The position numbers and the translations under genes are program-made. A stretch of DNA of 64,000 nt from contig DASYBM010000016.1 of the NCBI GenBank assembly GCA_036500765.1, forward strand, positions 372,001 through 436,000. The letters run 5' to 3'. Every line of letters begins with the position of its first letter. Position 1 is the stretch's first letter. Positions 16,799 through 24,656 of the stretch are shown piece after piece. This DNA comes from Candidatus Sulfotelmatobacter sp. GTDB taxonomy: Bacteria > Acidobacteriota > Terriglobia > Terriglobales > Acidobacteriaceae. The notes beneath the pieces were generated by a model. The model was not told the origin of the DNA, did not search any database, and saw nothing but the letters and a program-made list of their open reading frames with translations.

Positions 16799-17488
16799 AT
16801 GTCCTGGCTCACAGTTCTCAATCGCGAAGTCGTTGCGTGCACGCGTTGCCCGCGGCTGGTCGCTTACCGGCAAGAGGTCGCGCGCGTAAAGCGCCGCGCC
16901 TATCTCGGCTGGGAATATTGGGGTAAACCCGTACCGGGATTCGGCGATCCCCACGCGCGCGTGCTGATCATGGGCCTGGCTCCGGGCGCGCATGGTTCCA
17001 ATCGCACCGGGCGCCCGTTTACAGGAGACGCCTCCGGCAATTTCATGTATCCCATTTTGTATGACACTGGATTTGCCAGCCAGCCCAACGCCATCGACCG
17101 CAACGACGGCATGCAGTTGCGCGATCTGTACATCACCGCCGCAGTGCGCTGCGCTCCGCCGGACAACAAGCCTCTGCCGCAGGAACTGGCTGAGTGCGCA
17201 TATTTCCTCGATCGAGAGTTGGCCGGCTTAGAAAATGTAAAAGTCGTGGTCGCCCTGGGCAAGATCGGCTTCGACGCCTACCTGAACTATCTCAAGCGTA
17301 AGGGGATGCTCGCCAGCAAGAAACCGTACCTCTTCAAACACGGCGTCCATTACCGCATGCCGGACGGCAAGGTGTTACTTGCGTCATACCATCCCTCGAA
17401 CCAGAACACGCAGACCGGCAAGCTGACGCGAAAAATGTTTGTCGAGATTTTTCAAGAGGCGGCAAGAATTGCCGATAGGAAACTGTGA
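16799..17488 (+). CDS. Uracil-DNA glycosylase, family 5 (UdgB type)
   Basis: A 229-residue DNA repair enzyme that removes uracil (and some deaminated purines). The active-site motif GLAPGAHGSNRTGRPFTGD is at about residues 60-78 and the C-terminal HPSNQNTQTG motif is present; the catalytic polar residue of other UDG families is absent in the GLAPG motif, as in family 5. Cysteines that would bind the [4Fe-4S] cluster are seen in ACTRCPRL near the N-terminus and AVRCAPP mid-protein. ATG 16799 gives the usual length. Confidence 0.93.
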   Translation: MSWLTVLNREVVACTRCPRLVAYRQEVARVKRRAYLGWEYWGKPVPGFGDPHARVLIMGLAPGAHGSNRTGRPFTGDASGNFMYPILYDTGFASQPNAIDRNDGMQLRDLYITAAVRCAPPDNKPLPQELAECAYFLDRELAGLENVKVVVALGKIGFDAYLNYLKRKGMLASKKPYLFKHGVHYRMPDGKVLLASYHPSNQNTQTGKLTRKMFVEIFQEAARIADRKL

Positions 17489-17602
17489 GGCGCCGCTCGT
17501 AACGGGCCGTTCAACCACTTCCTCATTCGAGGGTATAGCCGAAAGGCTGGGTTCACGATCCGAGAGCGGCGCTTTCGTCTCGTGTAGGTCGGACACTCTT
17601 AG

Positions 17603-17701
17603 AAGCGTCGTCGGTCGTCGGTCGTTGGCCGAACCGCAAAATCCTATGTAACGCGGCTAACAACCAACGACGAACGATGAACGACCAACGACCAACGACG
17701 C
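17603..17701. repeat. Heptamer-type array, inverted arrangement
   Basis: GTCGTCGGTCGTCGGTCGTTGG (from 17606) faces CAACCAACGACGAACGATGAACGACC (17660-17700) around a 35-base unique centre between convergent genes; it could act as a bidirectional hairpin. Confidence 0.75.
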
Positions 17702-17702
17702 C

Positions 17703-18248
17703 TCATCTCAGCTTCGTCGCCGTAACTTCCAGTTGAAACTGCCGCTTGGAGTTAGGATCGTCCGCGCTGCCGATGACGGTCGGTTTATTGAGCAGCGCCA
17801 CGTTGGTGCTGGCGTTGATCTTGACCTGCCGGATCAGGGGGCGCGAACTATGCTCCTGACTTCCTTCGGGAGTCGGCGCGAAGTTGCTGGCATCGGCGCG
17901 AACCACCAGCAATAAATCGCTGCCATGCTCCCGGAGCTGGCACCAGATGTTGGTTCCCACGTCAAGGTACTGGTACTCGCCCTCCTTCCCTGCATCAACC
18001 GGCACCCTGGTGCCGATCTTAAATTCGTTCGCTTCGCCGCCCACCAGATTCATGGAGTACTGGCGCGAGTTGATCTTCTTGCCGTCCTCCAGTTCGTTGA
18101 GCGAGAAGTCGAGGCGATAAACTGTCAGTGTTTTCTCTGCGGAAGCGGCCTTAGCTGCACCGGATTCTTGCGCTGCCGCGCTCTGCCACGCCCCAGCAGC
18201 CAGCACCGTCAGAACTAAAACCGTCGTCACAATCATCTTTTTCGACAT
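17703..18248 (-). CDS. Secreted protein of unknown function
   Basis: A 181-residue protein with a signal peptide (MSKKMIVTTVLVLTVLAAGAW, cleavage near SAAAQE). The mature part is beta-rich: LTVYRLDFSLNELEDGKKI, EFKIGTRVPV, YQYLDVGTNIWC, and a C-terminal FQLEVTATKLR. I do not recognise a named family; the phrase around the DVGTNI segment recalls secretin-like or other beta-strand proteins but is not decisive. Last gene of an operon with an ECF sigma factor and anti-sigma-like protein, so it is probably part of an envelope-linked response. Confidence 0.7.
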   Translation of the reverse strand: MSKKMIVTTVLVLTVLAAGAWQSAAAQESGAAKAASAEKTLTVYRLDFSLNELEDGKKINSRQYSMNLVGGEANEFKIGTRVPVDAGKEGEYQYLDVGTNIWCQLREHGSDLLLVVRADASNFAPTPEGSQEHSSRPLIRQVKINASTNVALLNKPTVIGSADDPNSKRQFQLEVTATKLR

Positions 18249-18269
18249 TTATGAATCTCCTTGTGTTCG

Positions 18270-18848
18270 TTACTTGGTTAGCTGCTGTGAATTGTCTCCG
18301 CTGACCGCTCCCGATTCCCGCATTTCCTCTTTCTCATCCCGGCGCAGGTCTTCGGCTTGAGCGCGCGCGAGAAGAACCGCATGTTCCGGATATTCGGCGA
18401 CATAGCCGGCCAAAAGTTTTTCCTGCTCGGTCAGCGGCTGCGGCGAGGGGAAAACATCAAGCTTGGGCCCGCCTGCTACTGCCGTGCGAGGAAAACGACG
18501 CGCCGCCGTTTTGCGAATCCGTTCGTGCGCCCGTAGGGGAACCTCTACCGCAGCGCGACTCGACAACTCCGTCCCCGACTGCGGCGGGCTTTGTCTCGCG
18601 CCTGAGGGATGACTCGCGACCGTCGGGGTAGGCCGCTGCAACCAACTCAGGGTCAACACAATCAGCGCAACCCCAGCAACCGCGGCCGCCCAGCCCCACT
18701 TCCATCGCGCCCCGCCGACATGCATCGGCTCGGCGCGCAAATTGGCCAGAATGCGCTCTTCTAGTCCGGCCCGGGGCTCGACGGCTGCGTAATCTGCGAG
18801 TGCAGCATCGAGCACTCGGTCGAGTTCGACCCGTGTCTCGTCTGTCAT
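18270..18848 (-). CDS. Anti-sigma-factor-like single-TM protein
   Basis: A 192-residue protein. Residues about 1-58 are a cytoplasmic, charged, helical region (ELDRVLDAALADYAAVEPRAG), followed by a membrane helix (about 60-78, WGWAAAVAGVALIVLTLSW) and a Pro/Arg/Ser-rich periplasmic part ending in a charged helix. It starts at 18848, where its ATG overlaps the TGA of the sigma factor (ATGA), a coupling typical of sigma/anti-sigma pairs. No zinc-binding HxxxCxxC motif is present, so it is not a classical ZAS anti-sigma factor; the role is inferred from position. Confidence 0.72.
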   Translation of the reverse strand: MTDETRVELDRVLDAALADYAAVEPRAGLEERILANLRAEPMHVGGARWKWGWAAAVAGVALIVLTLSWLQRPTPTVASHPSGARQSPPQSGTELSSRAAVEVPLRAHERIRKTAARRFPRTAVAGGPKLDVFPSPQPLTEQEKLLAGYVAEYPEHAVLLARAQAEDLRRDEKEEMRESGAVSGDNSQQLTK

Positions 18849-19546
18849 GATTCGCACCTGCCAGTTTTTTCTCGCGGATCTTTTTTCCCCGCGATCTTTT
18901 TCTCTGCCGTCTGTCCCGCCAACCTCTCCTTCAGAATTTGGCGGGCGCGGAAGATTCGCGAGCGCACGGCTGCTTCGTTAATGCTCAAGATCGCGGCGAT
19001 TGCCCGCGGCGACATTTCTTCCACCGACGATAAGACCAGCGGCTCTCGCAGTTTCTTCGGAAGCGCAGCAATCATTCGCTTTAACGCCGCATTGAACTGG
19101 CTGCTCTGCAACGCTTCGTCCGCCGGGGTGTCGGCCGACGCCACCTCGTGGCACGGCCTCTCAGGATTTTCCAACGAAATCTCCCGCGCGCCTCCACGCT
19201 GTCGGCTGCGGTCGACGGCGACGCGCCAGGCGATTCGCGCCAGCCATGTCTTCATATCCTGTACCGCGGCCAGCTTCGAGCTATAGCGCAGCACGCGCAT
19301 AAACGTTTCCTGAGTGGAGTCTTCGGCATCGGGGTGGCTGCGCAGAACCGCATAGGCGATGCGATAGACCAGCCGCGAATGCTCCCGAACCAGCCCTTCG
19401 AGCACTTCGTCGGAACTGCGCTCGACGTTGCTCTGTGACGCATCTCGACCATTCTCCGGATCTTTGCCTCGGTCTCTATCTTGGTCGACCGTCGCCGCTC
19501 CGCTCAGGATCGCCTCTCCCGCCAGCACTCGTCTGCCCTCAATCAT
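18845..19546 (-). CDS. RNA polymerase ECF sigma-70 factor
   Basis: An ECF sigma factor with region 2 (LVREHSRLVYRIAYAVLRSH, DAEDSTQETFMRVLR) and region 4 (ALPKKLREPLVLSSVEEMS, IAAILSINEAAVRSRIFRAR). The frame is open up to 19642, but codons before about 19570 lie on a repeated 15-base motif; MIEGRRV at 19546 is preceded by GGGG and is taken as the start, with MDPGAVF at 19567 as the alternative. It directs RNA polymerase to a small regulon, probably including this operon; the signal is unknown. Confidence 0.85.
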   Translation of the reverse strand: MIEGRRVLAGEAILSGAATVDQDRDRGKDPENGRDASQSNVERSSDEVLEGLVREHSRLVYRIAYAVLRSHPDAEDSTQETFMRVLRYSSKLAAVQDMKTWLARIAWRVAVDRSRQRGGAREISLENPERPCHEVASADTPADEALQSSQFNAALKRMIAALPKKLREPLVLSSVEEMSPRAIAAILSINEAAVRSRIFRARQILKERLAGQTAEKKIAGKKDPREKTGRCES

Positions 19547-19569
19547 GAAGACCGCCCCGGGGTCCATTC

Positions 19570-19640
19570 TGTTCGGGAAATTTTGCGGTGGAACTCTTGG
19601 TAGTGGAACTCTTGGCAGTGCAACTCTTGAGAAGAACGGC
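19570..19640. repeat. Short 15-base tandem repeat near the sigma factor start
   Basis: The unit GTGGAACTCTTGGTA/GTGGAACTCTTGGCA/GTGCAACTCTTGAGA repeats about three times. It lies where the sigma factor coding frame could begin, which makes the start uncertain. Confidence 0.6.
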
Positions 19641-19761
19641 ACTAGATGAATCGCTTGCAGTCGATCTGAATTGACGGATCAGGGATTAAGAGTAAGGGCT
19701 AGCGGTTGGGTCAAAAGAATTCGCTATTGTCCAGCGAGCGCGGCTTTGAATTACTGTTCCC

Positions 19762-19794
19762 TGACCCCTGACCCCAGACCCCTGACCCCTGCTT
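19762..19794. repeat. CCCTGAC heptamer array
   Basis: CCTGACCCCTGACCCCAGACC and so on: 7-base units, about four copies, between convergent-type neighbours just upstream of the MurB stop. A sequence-different member of the heptad-periodic arrays in this window. Confidence 0.7.
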
Positions 19795-20880
19795 CTAAAA
19801 CCCCACCATCACCGGTTCCGGCTCCAGCCGCACGCCCCAGATTTCTTCCACGCGCTGCTGGATCTGGTCTTTCAAGGCGAGCACGTCGTCCGCGGTCGCC
19901 CCGCCGCGATTCACGATGGCGAGGGCATGTTTGCTCGAAATGCCGACGCGGCCTATACCGCCTCCCCGAGCGAATCCCGACTTTTCGACCAGCCATGCCG
20001 CCGAAACCTTTCGGCTCTTCTCCAGCGCGGGATAGCTCGGCAGAGTCAGTCCCTTGGCCGCGGCACGTGTCTCCAACTCTTTATGTTGCTCTTCGCTGAG
20101 CACGGGGTTCTTGAAAAACGAACCTGCGCTCCGGCCATCGGGATCGCCAGGAACAATCAGCATGCCTTTACGGGCGCGAATGTGGCGCACGGCCTCGCGC
20201 GTCTCGGCGAGATTCGGACGAGTCTCGCGGCCTTCGAAATGGCGCTTCAGATCGGCATAGTCGAGGCGCGGCTCACCGCCGGGCGTGAGCGCATAGGTCA
20301 CGCGCAGAATGACGAACCGTCCCCGTTCCGTCGTATTGAAAATGCTCGAGCGGTAAGTGAAACCGCAGGCCTCATTGCACAGTTCGCGGACTTGGCCGTC
20401 CTCGAGATCGTAGACCTGTACCGACTCAATCGTTTCCGAAACTTCCTGCCCGTACGCGCCGACATTTTGCACCGGCGTGCCGCCTACGCTGCCCGGGATT
20501 CCGCTCAAGCATTCGACGCCGGCGCAATTCGCCCTCACCGCGGCCGAGACGAATCGGTCCCACGACTCTCCAGCGCCAGCTTCAAACAGAAGCTTGCCTT
20601 CTTCATTTTGACCATCTAGATCATGATTATCTGGATGTTGGCCAGCCTGTTGCTCGATGCCGGGGATCGCTATCTTCAGCACGATTCCCGGCCATCCGCG
20701 GTCCGCAATGACCAGATTGCTGCCGCCACCCAACACGAAGAGCCGCAAATCTCGCGCCGCGGCGAACGCGGCGGCTTCCTGGACATCCCCGATCGACGTG
20801 GCTTCGACGAAGAAACGCGCCGGCCCTCCCAGCCGGAAGGTAGTGAGCGGCGCCAGCGGAACGTTCTCTTGCAGCAGCAT
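19795..20880 (-). CDS. murB: UDP-N-acetylenolpyruvoylglucosamine reductase MurB
   Basis: A 361-residue cytoplasmic FAD/NADPH enzyme of peptidoglycan precursor synthesis. The FAD-binding domain shows TTFRLGGPARFFVEA and the GGGSNLVIADRGWPG loop, with the IPGSVGGTPVQNVGAYGQEV segment; the catalytic Ser is in RSAGSFFKNPV and the C-terminal part is of the MurB type I form. Residues 72-92 (QQAGQHPDNHDLDGQNEEGK) are a hydrophilic insertion. No neighbouring peptidoglycan genes are visible here. Confidence 0.95.
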   Translation of the reverse strand: MLLQENVPLAPLTTFRLGGPARFFVEATSIGDVQEAAAFAAARDLRLFVLGGGSNLVIADRGWPGIVLKIAIPGIEQQAGQHPDNHDLDGQNEEGKLLFEAGAGESWDRFVSAAVRANCAGVECLSGIPGSVGGTPVQNVGAYGQEVSETIESVQVYDLEDGQVRELCNEACGFTYRSSIFNTTERGRFVILRVTYALTPGGEPRLDYADLKRHFEGRETRPNLAETREAVRHIRARKGMLIVPGDPDGRSAGSFFKNPVLSEEQHKELETRAAAKGLTLPSYPALEKSRKVSAAWLVEKSGFARGGGIGRVGISSKHALAIVNRGGATADDVLALKDQIQQRVEEIWGVRLEPEPVMVGF

Positions 20881-20927
20881 GGGACGCTTTCAATATACAC
20901 ACAGGAACCACGCGTTCTTTTTTAGTC

Positions 20928-21058
20928 GATAGTCGTCATTAGTCGTTGGTCGTTGGCTGTTGAAGACCAACGACCAACGAGCAACGAGCAACGACCGACG
21001 ACCAACGACCGACGACCGACGACCAACGACCGACGACCAACGACCAACGACCAACGAG
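20928..21058. repeat. Longest heptamer-type array in the window
   Basis: About 130 bases of 7-base units, mainly CGACCAA, CGAGCAA and CGACCGA, preceded by a short opposite-orientation stretch (GTCGTTGGTCGTTGGC). The units are nearly perfect in phase for at least 14 copies. It separates the divergent murB and bacilliredoxin genes. Confidence 0.85.
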
Positions 21059-21151
21059 GCAAGATCGCCGTTTCCCTCAAGATGATCAAGATGACCCATG
21101 AATCCACGTTACAATAGAGATTCATCCACCAAAGAAACGAGAGGAACACTC

Positions 21152-21589
21152 ATGCCGATGTATCCCGAAATTATGGTTATTCCCATGCGCGAGGAATTGA
21201 CTCGCCTGGGAATCGAAGAACTTCGCACGCCCGAGGAAGTCGATCAGGCGCTGAAGAATCGCGCTGGCACCACGATGGTGGTGGTGAACTCCATCTGCGG
21301 ATGCGCCGCCGGACGCATGCGCCCGGCCGTCCGCATAGCGATGCAGAATTCCATCCGGCCCGATCATGCTTACTCGGTCTTTGCCGGGCAGGAAAAAGAA
21401 GCCACCGAACGGGCTCGCAGCTATTTCACGGGGCAATCGCCATCCTCACCATCGATCGCCATTCTGCGCGACGGCCAACTCGTCTACCTGATGCCGCGCC
21501 GCGACATCGAGTCGCGCGAAGCTCCCGCGATCGCGGCCGATCTGAAGGCCGCCTTCGACAAGCTCTGCGGCAATCCCGCGACGGTGTAG
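21152..21589 (+). CDS. Bacilliredoxin-family protein (BrxA/BrxB, YphP/YqiW type)
   Basis: A 145-residue thioredoxin-like protein. The family motif CGC is present (SICGCAAGRMRP), and the fold segments VVVNSICGCAAG, DHAYSVFAGQEKEAT and SPSIAILRDGQLVY match. It reduces mixed disulfides of low-molecular-weight thiols, bacillithiol in Firmicutes; the thiol used here is inferred only. The ATG at 21152 has AGAGGAAC in front and begins with MPMYPEIM as in the family; an upstream in-frame ATG at 21098 is not needed. The neighbouring YfiT-like gene at 58063 belongs to another bacillithiol-linked family. Confidence 0.9.
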   Translation: MPMYPEIMVIPMREELTRLGIEELRTPEEVDQALKNRAGTTMVVVNSICGCAAGRMRPAVRIAMQNSIRPDHAYSVFAGQEKEATERARSYFTGQSPSSPSIAILRDGQLVYLMPRRDIESREAPAIAADLKAAFDKLCGNPATV

Positions 21590-21602
21590 TCCCCTTACCT
21601 TC

Positions 21603-21692
21603 TTTGTCATTCGGAGGAGCGAAGCGACGAGGAACCTGCTGTTTGCGGCTTCGGCACCAAAGCAGATTCCTTCCTGCGCTCGGAATGACAAA
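21603..21692. repeat. CATTCCGAGCG-type palindromic repeat in a convergent intergenic gap
   Basis: TTTGTCATTCGGAGGAGCG... and GCGCTCGGAATGACAAAC are reverse-complementary ends around a 60-base middle with GGAACCTGCTG/AGCAGATTCC. It could serve as a two-way terminator for the converging genes. Confidence 0.7.
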
Positions 21693-21731
21693 CTCTTTTG
21701 GGAGTGCGACGGGAGCGAAAGAAATACGCCG

Positions 21732-22946
21732 CTACTTCTTCGCGCTTACGGTGAACGCCTTTACCACGATCGCATTCGGCTGCACGCCTACCGGAATCAG
21801 CGTGAGCAGCGAATACTCCGTGGGTTCCAGTTTTCGCGGCTTGCGCTTCTGAATCACCGTCACATCCCCGGATTGCGTGTCGAGCACCAGAAGGTGGTTC
21901 TGATCCGGCGTGAGCGCGAGACCGTCGGGGCGACTCCCCACCATCAGCGTCGCAATGCGGCGGCCCAGATCGATGTCATAGACCGCGACGCTGTTGGAGC
22001 CGAAGTTCGAAACGTAGAGGCGCGAGTTGTCGAGCGTGACCACGCCGCGCGAGGGATGCTGGCCAATCTCCAGGCTGCTGCCGACTTCGTCGTTTCCGGT
22101 TTCGATGATCGAGATGCTGTCGGAATCGAAATCGCATACCATCAATTCGCCGCCGTCGGGCTTAAGCGCGAGACTCACCGGCGTGCGGCCGACATCGAGT
22201 AGCGCCAGCACGCGGTCTTCCTTTTTGTCGTTCGTGGAAACTGTGTTGGCCGCAGCAGTTTTGGCCGGAACTCCATCGTTGCGCAGCGCGATCGAAGCCA
22301 CCTGCGACGAGCCCGAGCAGGCCACAAACGCTTTGCTCGAATCCGGCAGGATGGCGATGTCCTCCGGTTGCTGGCAGACGGGCAGCGTGGCGCGCACGCG
22401 CAGCAACTTCGCGTCGATCACAGAGACTGTGTTGTCTCCGCGATTGCTTACGATCACGGTCGAACCATCCGGCGAAACCCGCGCCAGCCCGGGCGCAGCG
22501 CCCACCCGAAGGTTGCCGATCACCATCCGCTTTTCAAGATCGATCACGCTCAGGTTGGCCGAACCCGAGTTGGCCACATAGGCGCGCGTGCCGTCGTCGC
22601 TCACGTCGATGAAGTAAGGCCGCCCATGCACGCCGATCGTCGCCACCACAGTATTGGTCTCGGCATTGATCACGCTAACGTTGTTCGATCCGGTATTGAC
22701 TACATAGATTTCGTTCTTCCTGCTGCTGGTCGCGATCCCGGTCGGCTCGCTGCCCACGCGGATGGTCTTGGCCAGCGCAAACGCGCGCAGATCGATCACG
22801 CTGACCGTGTCGCTCTTGCCGTTGCTGACGTACGCGTACTCGCGATAAAACGGCCCGTAGTCAGGCAGCGGCTCCTCGCGAAAATACCACCACCCCACCC
22901 CGCCAAGGATGGGAAGCAGCACAGCGATGAAGAGGAGTTTTCTCAA
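21732..22946 (-). CDS. YVTN/beta-propeller repeat protein
   Basis: A 404-residue protein with an N-terminal membrane or signal segment (LLFIAVLLPILGGVGWWYF) and seven or so propeller blades. Repeated YVANSGSANLSVIDLE and YVSNFGSNSVAVYDID phrases match the YVTN/LVIVD-type family found in surface-exposed and redox-linked proteins. It is probably exported or tethered to the inner membrane. A specific ligand is not evident. Confidence 0.85.
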   Translation of the reverse strand: MRKLLFIAVLLPILGGVGWWYFREEPLPDYGPFYREYAYVSNGKSDTVSVIDLRAFALAKTIRVGSEPTGIATSSRKNEIYVVNTGSNNVSVINAETNTVVATIGVHGRPYFIDVSDDGTRAYVANSGSANLSVIDLEKRMVIGNLRVGAAPGLARVSPDGSTVIVSNRGDNTVSVIDAKLLRVRATLPVCQQPEDIAILPDSSKAFVACSGSSQVASIALRNDGVPAKTAAANTVSTNDKKEDRVLALLDVGRTPVSLALKPDGGELMVCDFDSDSISIIETGNDEVGSSLEIGQHPSRGVVTLDNSRLYVSNFGSNSVAVYDIDLGRRIATLMVGSRPDGLALTPDQNHLLVLDTQSGDVTVIQKRKPRKLEPTEYSLLTLIPVGVQPNAIVVKAFTVSAKK

Positions 22947-23058
22947 AGGCAGCTTCGGTTTCAGAGAAAAACAAAGATTAGCAGAAGTGGAACCTGGGGA
23001 GTAACAAGTAAGCGGTCGCGTTCTTTGCGAGAAGTGGGACTCTGCTAGCGTTCGCCGC

Positions 23059-23463
23059 TCAAGCTTTCGGCTGGATTACTTTCAGTCCTCGCACCGAAGA
23101 GAAATGGCGCTGGTTGAAAGTCGCAACTGTGCTGCCACGCTCCAGAGCGGTAGCAGCGACAATCAGGTCGTAGTCGCTGATCATCCGGCCGGTCATTTCG
23201 AGCGCGGCCCAGATGCGGGCATGTATGAGGGCAGTCGTCTCTGTGTAAGGAATGATCGACATTCTTTCCACTGAGGATCGCACGTAAGTCTCACGCTTCG
23301 ATCTGTAAGCGGCGTCGGCGCCTTCGACGCAATGCCATAACTCGGCGACCGTAATCGCGGCGATTTCCACCGGCTCCCCGGAACGCTCTGACAACCATCC
23401 CTTCAGGTCGAACGTCCCACGCTCTCCGCGGATAATCACATCGGCGTCTACGATTATCGCCAT
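23059..23463 (-). CDS. PIN-domain toxin (VapC-like)
   Basis: A 134-residue PIN-domain RNase toxin. Acidic residues of the active site are seen at VDADV (N-terminus), VAELWH, and SDYDLIVAATAL (C-terminal cluster). It overlaps the upstream antitoxin gene by 10 bases, the usual VapBC coupling. In free form it would cleave RNA, probably tRNA, though the target cannot be read from sequence. Confidence 0.85.
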   Translation of the reverse strand: MAIIVDADVIIRGERGTFDLKGWLSERSGEPVEIAAITVAELWHCVEGADAAYRSKRETYVRSSVERMSIIPYTETTALIHARIWAALEMTGRMISDYDLIVAATALERGSTVATFNQRHFSSVRGLKVIQPKA

Positions 23464-23726
23464 TTATCGGGTTGGGGCTTGAGAGCCTTGCGAGCCTTGC
23501 GCAAATCGCGGTTCCAGGCTCTGGCTTCTTCCTCGGACAAATCAACTTTGCTCAGCGCTTTCGCCAAATCGCCCGCCGTATGTATCTTTTCCCCGTCCGG
23601 TACCAGCCGGGCAAACGGCTTTCCGTTCTTGAGCAGAACGAATGTCGTGTTCTGATAATGGGCCCGGTTCAGGCAATCGGCGAAGTTACGGGCCGCCTCG
23701 GTCACGGAAATCGTCTCGGTCTTCAT
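23454..23726 (-). CDS. Phd/YefM-type antitoxin
   Basis: A 90-residue antitoxin. The N-terminal half (ISVTEAARNFADCLNRAHYQ, VLLKNGKPFARLVP) has the Phd/YefM DNA-binding fold and the C-terminal half is a charged, flexible toxin-binding tail (DLSEEEARAWNRDLRKARKALK). First gene of the pair with the PIN toxin; expected to bind its own promoter. Confidence 0.85.
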   Translation of the reverse strand: MKTETISVTEAARNFADCLNRAHYQNTTFVLLKNGKPFARLVPDGEKIHTAGDLAKALSKVDLSEEEARAWNRDLRKARKALKPQPDKWR

Positions 23727-23729
23727 AAA

Positions 23730-23745
23730 ATCAGATTATCAGATT
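23730..23745 (-). promoter_or_regulatory. Candidate antitoxin operator (tandem 8-mer)
   Basis: ATCAGATT occurs twice head to tail (23730-23737 and 23738-23745), a few bases upstream of the antitoxin ATG. Such direct repeats in this position are typical autoregulatory sites. Confidence 0.45.
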
Positions 23746-23763
23746 ATACATAGAAAGCAAGGT

Positions 23764-24567
23764 CTAGTGAGTAGACGACAGGCCGTCGAGGTGGAATTGG
23801 ACTTCTACTGCGACCTCGACCATGACCGGCTTCCCGTCTTTCGTTCCGGGTTCGAATCTCCAATTCTTAAGGGCCTCGGCGGCATTGTCGTTCAGATCAG
23901 GTTGCGAGCTGCAGGACACTTTGACATCTCGCGGCTTGCCGTCGGTTCCCACGATCAGGGAGAGCGTCACGTTTCCTTGTTCCCCAGCTTTGCGGGCTTT
24001 TTCAGAGAACTCCGGTTCCGGCGAGTAGATTGCTTTTGGGGCGATTACTCCATTTTCTGCTGACACTCTGTACACGGGGCCGTCAGGCGAGTTGATCTCG
24101 GCGGGCGACGGAGAGGCAACCGCCGTTGGTTCTTGCGGTGATTCCAACTCCACATCAGCGACCGCTTCTTGCAAGATCAGAACATACCTGACCCGGACCT
24201 TATAAATGGCCTCGGTGGGCTGGCCCTTGATCAGCACAGGGTGGAAGCGCCACTTACGAACCGCTTCGAGTGCCGGATTAGCGAATACCGGCTCGCCGCT
24301 CATTAAACTCAATTCTTCGGTTCTGCCGTCGTTGCCGATTCGAGCCCGGATTTCAACGGTGCCTTCGATCCCAGCCTTCAGAGATTGTTTGGGATATCTC
24401 GGACGAGCCATGTGGTCAGGATATTCGAAGGTCGTCCCCGGCGCGCAGGGCGGAACCGAAGGCGCCGAACTTCCCGGCGCTGCCGGCGGAGAATCTTGCG
24501 CACACAGACCGCTTAACAGAAGAGCTACAGCAAACGTTGAAAGGATAAGACGAGTCGGGAGTCGCAT
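23764..24567 (-). CDS. TonB-like periplasmic protein with two TonB C-terminal domains
   Basis: A 267-residue protein with a signal peptide (MRLPTRLILSTFAVALLLSG, followed by LCAQD, suggesting a lipoprotein or signal peptidase site). Residues about 54-130 and 175-262 are two TonB_C-like domains (YPKQSLKAGIEGTVEIRARI... and PEFSEKARKAGEQGNVTLSLIV), joined by a Pro/Ser-rich linker. A longer reading frame reaches 25407, but this would overlap the DAHP synthase in another frame; the ATG at 24567 is the sensible start. No N-terminal transmembrane TonB anchor of the Ton complex type is obvious. Energy-transfer role is only a possibility. Confidence 0.78.
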   Translation of the reverse strand: MRLPTRLILSTFAVALLLSGLCAQDSPPAAPGSSAPSVPPCAPGTTFEYPDHMARPRYPKQSLKAGIEGTVEIRARIGNDGRTEELSLMSGEPVFANPALEAVRKWRFHPVLIKGQPTEAIYKVRVRYVLILQEAVADVELESPQEPTAVASPSPAEINSPDGPVYRVSAENGVIAPKAIYSPEPEFSEKARKAGEQGNVTLSLIVGTDGKPRDVKVSCSSQPDLNDNAAEALKNWRFEPGTKDGKPVMVEVAVEVQFHLDGLSSTH

Positions 24568-24604
24568 TTCTCGCTCCGATTCGAGAGCAGGATCAAAAAT
24601 CCCC

Positions 24605-24636
24605 ACATCTCGCAAAAGACGCGAGATATGGGGCAC
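24605..24636. repeat. CTCGCAAAGGACGCGAG...GGGGCACCC repeat
   Basis: TCTCGCAAAAGACGCGAGATATGGGGCACCC (24608-24638) recurs in reverse orientation at 55077-55113 and in frame within the radical SAM gene (57577-57615). Confidence 0.75.
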
Positions 24637-24656
24637 CCGGATTCCGAGCTTTACTC

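Noticed and set aside
20928-21058. CRISPR-like array
   Set aside because: Units are 7 bases in tandem, with no unique spacers of about 30 bases and no cas genes near.
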